From Rhizoclosmatium globosum (Eukaryota; Chytridiomycota; Chytridiomycetes; Chytridiales; Chytriomycetaceae): 64,000 nucleotides of DNA. Below the pieces are notes generated by a model. It was given only the letters and a program-made list of their open reading frames with translations, searched no databases and was not told where the DNA came from. The stretch is taken from the NCBI GenBank assembly GCA_002104985.1, contig MCGO01000023.1, forward strand, positions 248,001 to 312,000. Direction: 5' to 3'. Position numbers and translations under genes: made by a program. The first letter of the stretch is position 1, and every line of letters starts with the position of its first letter. This document shows positions 23,560 through 33,588 of the stretch, piece by piece.

Positions 23560-24354
23560 ATGCCGAAAGAAGCCCTTCCAACCAACAAAGACGACACTAC
23601 CATCACCGCCGGCGCCGGCGCATCCACCAAATCCAAAAAAGCCCCACCACCACCTCCCACAACCTCTCAAAGAACCACAACTCCCAAAATCTACTCCTCA
23701 CTACCCCTCCAAATCATGCTCTATCTCAACGAACGTTTCTTTCCTGCCATGTGGCTCATTCTCCTGATTCTCCTCGCGTACAAAGCGACTGCGTTTCCGT
23801 ATGCTGGTGCTGCACTTCCGCTTGAAATATTTGGACTGTTTCCGTGGGCGGTTCTTGAAGCTGCGCGGTTGTTTCTTGGTGGGTGATTCTGTTTTTGACA
23901 GGTGGATGGGAGTTCCAAGGCTGACGAGGCAGGGATGCGAAATTGAAGTCTCCGAATCTATCGTATTATTTTATTCTGCGTTTGTCGTCGCGTTGAGAGT
24001 TGTTAGTGAAGGACGGGGTTGAATCGGGATTCAGCAGAGAATTCAGAGTCAAGGGGCGTCATTCCAATCGAATGAATCGCTAAACTATTGCGAAATAGGG
24101 AACAAAGGAAACAAAATGGAAGACAGAGGATCGTTTGGAATGTTTCTCGGCCTGACTGTCGTGACTTGCTTCGCGTATCTCTTTTATTGTATATGGCAGA
24201 CTTATGTGTAAGATCCTTCCAACAGTAGTCCTTTTAACTAACTGCAAACAGTACCATCGTGGATCTGATTGTCTGTGGAATAGGCCTTGTACTTGTGTTT
24301 GGGGAACTTGTTTCGGGTATTGCTCAAATGGTTTCTTTTCATCGTGTATTATAA
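23560..24354 (+). CDS. TMEM216/TMEM17-family ciliary transition-zone protein
   Basis: Four-TM protein of the MKS/tectonic-type complex that gates the base of cilia and flagella. Exons 23560-23878, 24099-24207 and 24252-24354 (introns 220 and 44 nt, the second ending CAAACAG) join in phase to 176 residues. After a Pro/Thr-rich N-terminus come SSLPLQIMLYLNERFFP, a TM, EAARLFLGNKGNKMEDR, then two more hydrophobic segments ending GIGLVLVFGELVSGIAQM. Order and motifs match the Transmemb_17 family, including R-L-F-x-G-x-K-G-N after TM2. It could be TMEM216, TMEM17 or TMEM80; the subfamily cannot be fixed by eye. Its presence points to a flagellated zoospore. Confidence 0.8.
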
Positions 24355-24711
24355 AAAGTAGAATAAGCATATTATGTTTAAATCACCACTCATTGTTTGT
24401 CGCTGGAGGAGATATATTCTAACGAGATGAAATGTGAAAGATTTACAGCACTGATTTGGAATGCAAATCATACTCGCACTTCTTGGCATATTGGATTCAG
24501 TGTTTTAGAACAGAAACTGAATATTAGCCAGGCATTGTCAAAGGCGCTTCATCAAGACGTCAGAGGAAAAAAGCAACTATGAAGACAAACGAGATTTACT
24601 TAAATCACCGTCGATTGTGTCGCGAACGATAAATGACGAGATTCTCAGAAAGATTTACCAAAAAAATTGACCGCTGCTCACGAAAGGTAGAGAGAAGTAT
24701 ACTTGCACATT

Positions 24712-26343
24712 ATGTCAACTGTCACACGTCCAAGTCGTCGCAGAACATCTGTAGCGTCAAGTCTCTTCCATCAAGCGATTTCTGGTCGTCCCCGCTTTGT
24801 TGTGCTCATGCTTCTCTTCACCTGCACGTCGACAATCATTGTTGGTGTTTTGGGATGGTAAGCAGTGAAGCTGACGTAACGCAAATAACGCTATTTAAGG
24901 CAACTGACTCTGCGTTCCGCGGAGACCAATATTCATAATTTAGTCGAGGAAATGGAAGACTTGATTTCCAACCAGATCTTTGGAATTATCAACGATGCTG
25001 CGGCTAGCTTGCAAGAACTGACTACTTTGCAAGCTACTTATTTTCGTGTAAGTGATATGATTTTAAGACAGTTTGGGAATAAGCTGAAGCAGTATTTAGC
25101 AAAATAAGTGGAGTCAGTCCACTCCAGAACGAGCCAAATCGCGCTCTTTGATATGCTTACACTTCTAGACAGAAATAGAAAGCAGACATCCAATTTTTAC
25201 TTCTACACTTATCCGACTGGTACACTCTTTGGATATGCCTACCCTGATGAATCACCAACAAGAAAAGTCATGATGATAACTCAAGACCCAAATAATTTTC
25301 TCATCTCATTTTGGCAATGCGATCCAATGGGAAGCCCTCTTTCACCCCCACTATTTTCAGTTCCTGGGTTTAACAACACAGTTGCACTTCAATCGGGACC
25401 TCCACTCAATGCTAATATTGACTACACAAATCAAACTTGGAGAGGCTTCACATCTATTTTCGTTGCAAGCGGCCAGCTTCTTAAGTCATCGATCGAGATC
25501 GCTGTGAATCCTGTGACCAACGAGCAAGTAACGGTTGGAAATGACTGGTAAGGACATTGGCTACGTGCAAAAAAGCTTACGTTCCGGAAATATTAGGACT
25601 ATGAACTTTGTAAGTGTCAGATTGTCCAAGATTGCAAGCACGATTCCATATCCAACATTTTCTGGGTTCCTTGATGTAACAAGTGGAAAACTAGTAGCCA
25701 GTTCTGATCCTTCCATCAACTTGTTGACTAATGATGGATATGGGATTCTTCCGCTTGGAAGCGTTAATAACACTTTTGTCCAAGATCTTGCAAATTATTA
25801 CGCATCTTCGTTTCAATCTGCCACAACCATAGCCCAAATTCTCGACTTTGTTCAAAACATGGACCAGTCCGGCAAAGAGAAGATATATGTGAATCGCAAC
25901 ATCAATGGGGTAAACTGGCTGCTTGAACTCAAGGTCATGCCGTTGTTAGGACAGCGTTTCATATTCGCGGTGTTCATTAATATTGACTTTGTTCAAGCAG
26001 ACATTAAGGCTTCTGGTGAGAAAACCGGTTTCATGATGCTCGGAATCATTCTCGCGTTTCTTCTTCTTGGTGGTTTATTTTCTTGGACCATCGCAAGTCA
26101 GTTAGGCCTTGTTGCGAAGCAAATTGACTTGCTGAAACAACTCAAGTTTAGTGAGGTATTGAACAAAGAAGAAGGCGTCAAAGGACGTTCGTTCATCTTT
26201 GAGCTTGCAAATTTGCAACAAGCCTTCTTTGAATGGCGACGGCGTTTGCAAAATGTTTAAAAGCCAGCGTTAGCGTCAGAGGTGGTACACAACTCAAATC
26301 CGATCAAATGAAGTCCGAGTCTATTGCCAACAGTAACGCTTAA
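24712..26343 (+). pseudogene. Cache-type two-TM receptor-like gene C (frameshifted)
   Basis: Exons 24712-24857, 24900-25047, 25100-25547 and 25597-26343, with splice phases identical to B and D. TM1 (FVVLMLLFTCTSTIIVGVLGW), a Cache-like region (IPYPTFSGFLDVTSG, LVASSDPS), TM2 (MMLGIILAFLLLGGLFSW) and the linker. One base is missing near 25140 (expected TSTLLDM-type sequence becomes an early stop in another frame) and one A is missing near 26233, where GAAATGG should encode E-M-A; with both corrected the protein ends at TAA 26341-26343. Closest to gene D. Pseudogene or two assembly deletions. Confidence 0.6.
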
Positions 26344-26676
26344 TTAATCCTTTCAAGCTTATTTTGTCCCATTTCTCTACGTTTTGAGTTTCTGATATAA
26401 GTCTTTTTAAGTTTTTAAAGTTTGTCCAAAAATTTTTGTGTAATTCCAGCCCCAAAAAGAATTTGGCACCACTAGTTCATGTCGTTGTTGGTGAATTAAA
26501 GGTTTTTTACATTGAACATAATCAAAGAAGATTCACCTTAAATCACCATCCAAATAAACTAAACAAGCGATTTACCTTAAATCACCGTCCATTTACTCAA
26601 TAAGTGGAGAGATTATCCGAAAGATTTGCAGAAATTCTTCAAAACACAGGCCAGAGGGAATCACTTGCAAAGGACG

Positions 26677-28294
26677 ATGACCATTACTCAACTAAACCAC
26701 CGCAGACCATCCGCGGCTTCGAGTATTCTCCATCAAGCAATCTCTGGACGGCCCCGATTTGTTGTACTTATGATTCTTTTCATATGCACTTCGACAATTG
26801 TTGTCGGTGTTCTTGGATGGTAGACAACTGCAGTTATCTTTCATACTAATAATAATATGATAGGCAATTGACGTTGCGCTCAGCACAGTCTAATATTCAT
26901 AATTTAGTCGTTGATATGGAGGACCTAATTTCAAACCAAATCTTTGGAATAATAAACGACGCCGCGTCTGGCTTACAGGAGCTGACTACTTTGCAGGCTA
27001 CTTATTTTTGAGTAGGGAACATTATTTTGGGGAACAAAACTAACATGATATAAAGCAAAACAAGTGGAGTCAGTCCACACCTGAACGTGCTCAATCGACT
27101 CTTCTTGACATGCTCACCATTCTCAATCGGAATAGAAAACATACCTCAAGCTTTTATTACTACACATATCCAGCTGGTACAATTTTTGGATATGTGTATG
27201 TAGACGAGTCTCCAACACGACAAGTCATGATGATGACTCAAGACCCAAGTAACTTCAGTACCATTTTTTGGGCTTGTGATTCAATGGGGCTTCCTATTTC
27301 ACCGCCGTTATTTTCATTTCCTGGTTTCAACAACACTCTTTCCCTTCAATCAGGCCCACCACTGAATACCAATGTTGACTACAAGAATAAAACCTGGAGT
27401 GGGTATAGCTCCATTTTTGTGACTAGTGCCCAGATTCTCAAGTCCTCAATTCAAATTGCTGTAAATCCTGTGACCAAAGAACAGGTGACTGTGGCGAACG
27501 ACTGGTAAGGAGAAGAATTACATAAAACCTCATCTGAATATCTTAATACTACCAGGACAATGAATTTTGTCAGTGTCAGATTGTACAGAATTACAAGTAC
27601 CATTCCGTACCCAACATTTGCCGGGTTTCTAGATGTTACAAGTGGAAAACTTGTAGCCAGTTCTGATCCATCCATTGACTTATTGACTAGTGACGGCCGA
27701 GACATTCTAAATCTTGTTAATGTCAAGAACAATTTTGCACAAGATTTGGCAAGCTACTTTGTGTCTTCATTTCAATCCAACACCACCATGGCCCAGGTTC
27801 TCGACTTTGTTCAAAACATGGACCAGTCGGGCACAAACAAGATATACGTGAATCGTTACATCAATGGCGTGAACTGGTTGCTTGAACTCAGGGTCATGCC
27901 CTTGTTAGGACAGCGCTTTATATTCGCGGTGTTCATTAATATTGACTTTGTGCAAGCAGACATCAAGGCTTCTGGTGAGAAAACAGGATACATGATGCTT
28001 GGTATCATTCTGGCCTTCCTCATACTCGGCAGCTTGTTTTCTTGGACCATTGCATATCAGCTGGGCCTTGTAGCGAAGCAGATTGACTTACTAAAGCAGC
28101 TCAAATTCACAGAAGTTTTGGACAAAGAAACTGGGATAAAAGGACGCTCATTCATCTTTGAGTTAGCAGATTTGCAACAAGCGTTCTTTGAAATGGCCAC
28201 CGCGTTTGCTAAGTCCCTAAAATCTAGCTACAGTGTGAGAGCCACTGGAACTCACCCAAAATCAGATCATAATAAGTCCGACACTGTCGCTTAA
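26677..28294 (+). pseudogene. Cache-type two-TM receptor-like gene D (one nonsense codon)
   Basis: Exons 26677-26819, 26864-27011, 27056-27504 and 27556-28294, in phase throughout. TM1 (FVVLMILFICTSTIVVGVLGW), Cache-like region, TM2 (YMMLGIILAFLILGSLFSWT), QLGLVAKQIDLLKQLKF and LQQAFFEMATAFAKSLK, ending in TAA at 28294. The only lesion is the last codon of exon 2: TGA at 27009-27011 where A has CGA, B CGC and C CGT (Arg), with a weaker donor (GTAGGG). Unless this exon is spliced differently the product stops at about residue 96. Tandem to C, 330 bp downstream. Confidence 0.6.
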
Positions 28295-28469
28295 ACTCCT
28301 TTCTACTCACGCTCCACTTTTTGTCTTAAGTTGTTCCTCTTTAGATTCTTTGAGTTTCTTTTTTCAACTTAGTGAGCAGTTCATACTATTTGTTTTCTGG
28401 TTCAACGACTTTAGTTTGAGGGCTGAACTAAAATCTTAAATGTTGTAATCAACTTCCTGATTTATTGTG

Positions 28470-28995
28470 TTCTATGAAACAATGCTCAGTTGCAATTCTA
28501 CTTTATCACGAAATACCCACTGTGTCCAGAAGCATCCTTTGGCGTCATTCTGTCCACAGCCGTCAACGGATACAAATTGCTCCTCAAACAAGGTTTTGCA
28601 ACCATTTCTATTGCTGGCAATTTAGCTGGTGGGAACTTGGTGCTCAACCTCACAACAGCAGCCAAAGGTCATTCAGCCAGTGTCAGGTATTGCATTGTTT
28701 GCACTTCCTCCAAACTTTCCAAATGGAAGCGCTGCTCACCACGACATATTGACTTTTTTGAGCTCGAGATTTTTGGCTGCCACAGCTTCCAAGACTGCTT
28801 CAACTCAAATGCTCGTCCATTTAGCCCTTTAAATTGGAATAAGGATGAACTGGCATAATGTGTTCCTTCAAAAGTGCATTATTGGTTTTGTGTGGTGGTG
28901 GAGATATTTTGAGTGGTGGAATCAATTTATTCGTCGACAAGTTACAGCAAGCAGTGGAAGGTGGTGAAAAGAGATATATTTGATACATTGTCTCT
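28470..28995 (+). pseudogene. Alpha/beta-hydrolase (HSL/arylacetamide type) remnant
   Basis: Frames in order recall the C-terminal half of an alpha/beta-hydrolase-3 lipase or esterase: YPLCPEASFGVIL, then ISIAGNLAGGNLVLNL at the nucleophile elbow, an ALPPNFPNGSAAHHDI segment, and LVLCGGGDILSGGINLFVDK near the acid-residue region. The elbow is GNLAG instead of GDSAG, so the catalytic serine is lost. At least two frame changes (near 28690 and 28860) are needed and no N-terminal half was found. A decayed gene. Confidence 0.5.
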
Positions 28996-29039
28996 GATGC
29001 TGCCGTTTGGAGCAGTCAAGAAGCCTGCCGTTGATGCTG

Positions 29040-29400
29040 TTAATCAGACAGAGTCACGGACACAGGTGGCAGTTTTGTCGGCTTTCTTATTTGGACAGAC
29101 GGTGTTGACTTGGAATCCAAAATCTTCGAGGGTTTGAGAGGGGACAATTCACTGAAATCGGCTACGTTCATGACGATTCTGGGTGTGTTCCCTGGTGTGT
29201 TCGTTGGTGTTCGTGGAGAATCATGCCTCCCTTCCATCGCTTCTAGATGTCTGCATTTAGAGAATATTTGGTTGGATTGAGAAAGTAACTTACTTCGTTT
29301 TTTTCTTCCACCTGACAATATTCTCTCCAAAAACAACAGACGCGTCCCATCAACTGAATAGGTTCGTGGTCCCGTACTAACCGTCCTCTTCGTCAGCTAT
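29040..29400 (-). CDS. Possible hypothetical protein fragment
   Basis: Minus frame from about 29400 (TGPRTYSVDGTRLLFLERIL) through GGRKKR to a Ser/Pro/Thr-rich tail (TPTNTPGNTPRIVMNVADF) ending at 29040. A strong donor GTAAGT and a TGCAG acceptor bound a 43-nt stretch near 29250-29295, but splicing them shifts the frame, so the model is unresolved. Family unknown. Confidence 0.25.
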
Positions 29401-30258
29401 CCTGTCGCAATAGCTCGTATTATACCTGAACCAGTACAGTCTGTACAGAAATCAGGCCATGACTGTAACTTGTGAGCCAGACTTTCTGTTTGAATCATTC
29501 CTTAACACAGCCCTTAATACTTACTCCCATATCCAAAACTATAGTTACAAACTCTCCCTAGTTGTCTTCTATGCGCGGAAGTTCAAGCCATGCTCTCTGC
29601 GACACCTACCCTTGATGTGTCGCCAGCCTACTCACAGCTCCAAGAATTGTCAGATGAAGCCACCGACTTTTTTACGACCCGCCGCCATTTTTTCTTCTTT
29701 CATCATGACTCTACATCAGTCGCGATAATGCTGTGCCTTGTGACGTGGTGTTGTGAGTATGGGCCGTTGGTGGTACCGCTTCTTCATTATGATGGTACGG
29801 AGGAGTTTGAGTTGGAGACATTGGGTAAATTGAATCTCCTCTCTCTGAGAACTTCAGCTTCCATTGAAAGGAAGCTTGTTGTCGCGTTGGTTATGAGTTG
29901 TGTTGTTTTAACATCTACATACTCATTGTTTTGTTGTTTTTTTCTCTCGAGCTCCCCGTATTTAGTTTCTCAGTGAACTGCCAGCACAGCGCTGCCCGTT
30001 AAATTGAGGATTGGATTTTGGATTTTATGTTCACGCATATATTTCCCTATCCTTTAGACTTCGCTGATTCTCTCTTACGGGTGCTTTTTCCATTCATTAC
30101 TTTATATACATTTCATCTTTTTTGGAGGATGCATGAGTAAGATTGATGATAAAGATATATTTTGATTCAAGTAAAAGACAAGAAGTAAGAAGAACTGAAT
30201 GTCAAAACAAGAAAAAATTGAGAAAACTCCAAAAGCGCGTCAATTTCGTTTCTTCCTT
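29401..30258. other. Intergenic, no confident gene
   Basis: A plus ORF at 29590-29976 starts with plausible composition (TPTLDVSPAYSQLQELSDEA) but has no family match and a Cys/Phe-rich end. Nothing else is supported. Confidence 0.35.
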
Positions 30259-31450
30259 TTAGGTTTCTCCGATTCCTTCAACCACCTTGACCTTCAATGT
30301 ATCATATTCGTCCCACACAGCTGCGTTGCATCCAGTAGCGTCCAAGAATTCCAATACTGAGTCCATTATATGATTGATTTGTAAATCTGTTAATCCACCA
30401 GAAGGGGCGTGGGCATCCAAATTACGAGCATAGAAAGTCATACCCAACACATCAGAGATCTTCACTGAATCTCCCAAAAACGAAAACTTCAACAATCCTG
30501 CCCTGGTATACATGCTTATTAGTTTACAGTGGAATCAAATGTACCAGTATCACTCACTTCATGACTTTTAAAATTCCGATGAAGTCCAACATTTCCAGTT
30601 TCAGAACAGTTGAGGTCTCCAATAGTTCGGCACTGTTCTGTTGCTTAAATGCATCTTCGAAGACGTCCATATAGTCCCTCCTGATTATAGCTTCATTCCT
30701 GCGGAGAAATCTCAACCCCTCCCTCAATGCTATTTCGAGAGCGCATCTGCTGAAAGCTTTCGACAATGATGATGCAAGACTTCGCTGGAAAGGGTTTGGC
30801 GCGAGTTTGAGACGGGCTTCAATCTTCTGAGCCGTGGCAGACATACTATCATCGTCCCGAATGCGCTTGACAGGTCTTGCAGGGAGGTCATAGTCAGAAT
30901 ATTTTCTCTTGCGACTTGATGGACCTGATGACCTTGCGACTAATGGCTTCGATTCGAGAGAAGCAACAGGCAGACGGATTATCGTATCCTTTGTAGAAAC
31001 GCGCTCAATGAATTCTTTGACCTTGGTCGATTGTTGTTGCACCTGCTCAAAAAAGCTGCGTCAGTATAATTACCATAGGGCTCCAACGAATACAAACCTT
31101 CAACGTTCCAAAACTCTCCTCAATACTCGACCGAGGTGGTCCATAAATTTCCGAGGTTGGCCTAGTTAGCAACGTTTGTAGCACTCGAGAAGCAACTGCA
31201 ATCTCAGTTGACATCAAGAAATCATGCTTTTCCAGCCGCCACTCCAAGATACTCAGCAACTTATAGCCTCCAATGGAAGTAAATCCTGCGTAGTTTTTAC
31301 CTTGCGAAACCGTTAAATCCAAGTTGCACCTGCTGATATGCCATTTTACATACCAAGTTTAAATCCACTTCGGGCCGCGGAAGCATCTATATATGCCTTC
31401 ATCAGTGGAGACATGGAACTGAGGGAGTCTTTGGATTCTGCGGTCATCAT
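30259..31450 (-). CDS. Hypothetical protein, probably nuclear
   Basis: Four exons, 31354-31450, 31098-31300, 30558-31042 and 30259-30502, are phase-consistent and give 342 residues from the chosen ATG. The frame is open upstream to about 31520, so a further N-terminal exon is possible. Introns are 53, 55 and 55 nt with GTATGT, GTTTGT and GTGAGT donors; the last contains CTAAT. The N-terminus is helical (ILEWRLEKHDFLMSTEIAVA), the middle has a basic patch (SSRKRKYSDYDLP, RPVKRIRDDD) like a bipartite nuclear localisation signal, and the C-terminus is mixed alpha/beta. No family recognised. Divergent from the SGNH gene at 31625. Confidence 0.65.
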
Positions 31451-31624
31451 CTCGGTAGACTTCTGTTTGAGATTACTAATATTTGACAAATCAATTTTGA
31501 CAGCTTCGACTCAAAAGGGCAATATTCCATTTTGCAAAACGTTTTGCATTTCGGATTTTATTTTCTTCCTTCCTATAGGTAATTCATTCGTTTACTTTCT
31601 CTAAAAACTATCTCAACCGGATTT

Positions 31625-32770
31625 ATGTCGCGTTCTCTTATCGCCGTATGGTTCCGCCTCATTCTTGTCGTAGTTATACTGCTCGTTGGAATCCAGTTGT
31701 TCCTTGCTTCAAATGATGACAGCACCGCAAGCTCAACAATAGCCAAATCGTCCTTCACAGCCAACGACAAGGCCCATAGCTTCAATGACAATATCATCGG
31801 GATAAACATGACCGTGCCGAAGATGGACTACGATAAACTGCTGTTGCTTGGCGACTCGTTGACTGAGGTACTGCAGTATGTCCCGCCCAACTTTCTGATA
31901 TTACATTACCTCGAAACCTGACTCGACTTTACTAAACAGTGGAGCATTCGAACAAACGGGTGGGGCCAGCTCCTCATGCAAGAGTACTCCCGCCGCCTCG
32001 ACGTTGAATTCCACGGATACGGCGGATACAACTCTTGGCACCTAATGCACATGCTTCCCTCCATCCTTCAAGAAATTCAATATTCGAGAGATACCATCAA
32101 ACTTGTGACTCTGCTGATTGGAACGAACGACGCGAGATCGTTGGATCCGCAACACGTGGACGTGGATGAATATCAGGTGCATTTGGAAGAAATCATTCAC
32201 TTGATTAGTGAAGCTGTCCCGAAAGCGAAACTTGTCGTCATGACTCCTCCGCCTGTTGGACAGCGTATTGTCTCTCACTTTCATTTCAACGAGCTGATTG
32301 TCTATCGGGACGCGTGTATTGAAACTGTACAGAAACTGCAACAGAGCCTGCCGAATTTAGAGCTATTAAATTTGTGGGACTTGCTCATTCCAACCAAATC
32401 ATCGTTGCGGGACCCAGCATTTGATCCGGCATCTATCATGGAATTCTTTTCGGATGGGATTCATTTCTCTGATAAAGGGAATAAGCAAGTATTCGATGGC
32501 ATCCTGACGTTGGTCAAAGAAAAGTGGCCGGACTTAACACCTACAACCTTGAAATTCAAATATCCGTCGATTCGTCAAATTCCCTTCGGAAAAGTGTCCA
32601 CCGATGCTGTGCGGAAAGCGCTCTTTGTGAATGCTAATCAGGGATCAAGCTTGCAGTTGAGTCTTGGTTTTATCAGCCCTCGTTCTGATGAATCTTTTGC
32701 GATTCGAATAGACAAACTACAGCGACTTCAATTGAACCGAATATGGCTCTCGATAAAATCATATTACTAG
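31625..32770 (+). CDS. SGNH-hydrolase (isoamyl-acetate-esterase-like), membrane-anchored
   Basis: GDSL/SGNH esterase. Exons 31625-31867 and 31940-32770 give up to 357 residues. The N-terminus has a single TM or signal anchor (RLILVVVILLVGIQLFLA), so the catalytic domain is probably lumenal or extracellular. Block I is LLLLGDSLTE (nucleophile Ser), the Gly block is GYGGYNSW, block III is LLIGTNDARS, and the Asp/His block is FFSDGIHFSDKG. This arrangement matches IAH1-type esterases acting on small acyl esters; the exact substrate is unknown. The C-terminal frame overlaps the start of the next gene by 28 nt, which is odd in a eukaryote and may reflect an indel near the 3' end. Confidence 0.85.
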
Positions 32771-33557
32771 GAGACTCCCTAACCGATGTTAGTTTCTCCC
32801 AATTTTATCATATTCAACTCAGCACTCCCAACCACAGTATGGCATCCGCACCGTTGGATGGGGACAACTCCTTGCCTCCAACTACACCCGCAAATTAAGC
32901 GTCAAATTCAGAGGATTCGGTGGATACACGGCATTTCATATGAATCAAATCATACAACCTGTCCTCAACGAGTTTCCAGTCGAACAAATCAAACTCGTCA
33001 CGCTCATGATTGGAACGAACGATTATTACATCATGAAGGAAGGTGGTATTGTGTCTGGCGTTGGAGATTATAAATTAAATTTGGAGGGTGTGATTCGTAC
33101 AGTGGTTGAGACCGTTCCAGGTGTAGAGTTACTGGTAATGACTCCGCCACCTATTGGAGGAAGGAAAATCGACGGGTATTTGATCGAGACTGCGCGGGTA
33201 TATCGGGACGCGTGTATTCAAGTTGTGGAGACTCTTATGAAGAAATGGTCGAATATTGAGTTGATCAACTTGTGGGATGTGTTTGTTCCTGCAGGTGGGT
33301 ATGACTCGGACGCGTTTGATCCTTCTTCGATAGCGGGGTTCTTTTTGGATGGAATTCATTTCGAGGATAAGGGGCACAAGGCTGTGTTTGATGCAATCAT
33401 CCAACGAATTGAATCGAAATGGCCTCAATGGAAGGCAGATCAAGTTGAGATGAAGTTCCCTCGCTATAGTGAATTGCCTGGAGTAAAGTCCGGTGAAGAG
33501 GAACTACGGAAAGTCTTGTTTCGCAACGAAAGAGAGGACAATAAAATAAAGAGTTAA
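32743..33557 (+). CDS. SGNH-hydrolase (isoamyl-acetate-esterase-like), cytosolic copy
   Basis: Tandem paralogue of the preceding gene without the TM anchor. Exon 1 (32743-32787) encodes 15 residues ending LLGDSLTD; exon 2 is 32838-33557; the 50-nt intron begins GTTAGT and ends CCACAG. The intron sits at exactly the same place as in the first copy, just after block I, which shows recent duplication. 254 residues. Gly block FGGYT, LMIGTNDYY and FLDGIHFEDKG supply the remaining SGNH residues. Expected to be a soluble ester hydrolase like yeast IAH1. Confidence 0.85.
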
Positions 33558-33588
33558 ATCAGTAGCGAAGGTATCTATTATAGTTGGA

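Noticed and set aside
1112..28294. Reassignment of TGA to a sense codon
   Set aside because: Several intact genes (HOM2, receptor B, SEC14-like) end in TGA, so the in-frame TGAs are better read as mutations.
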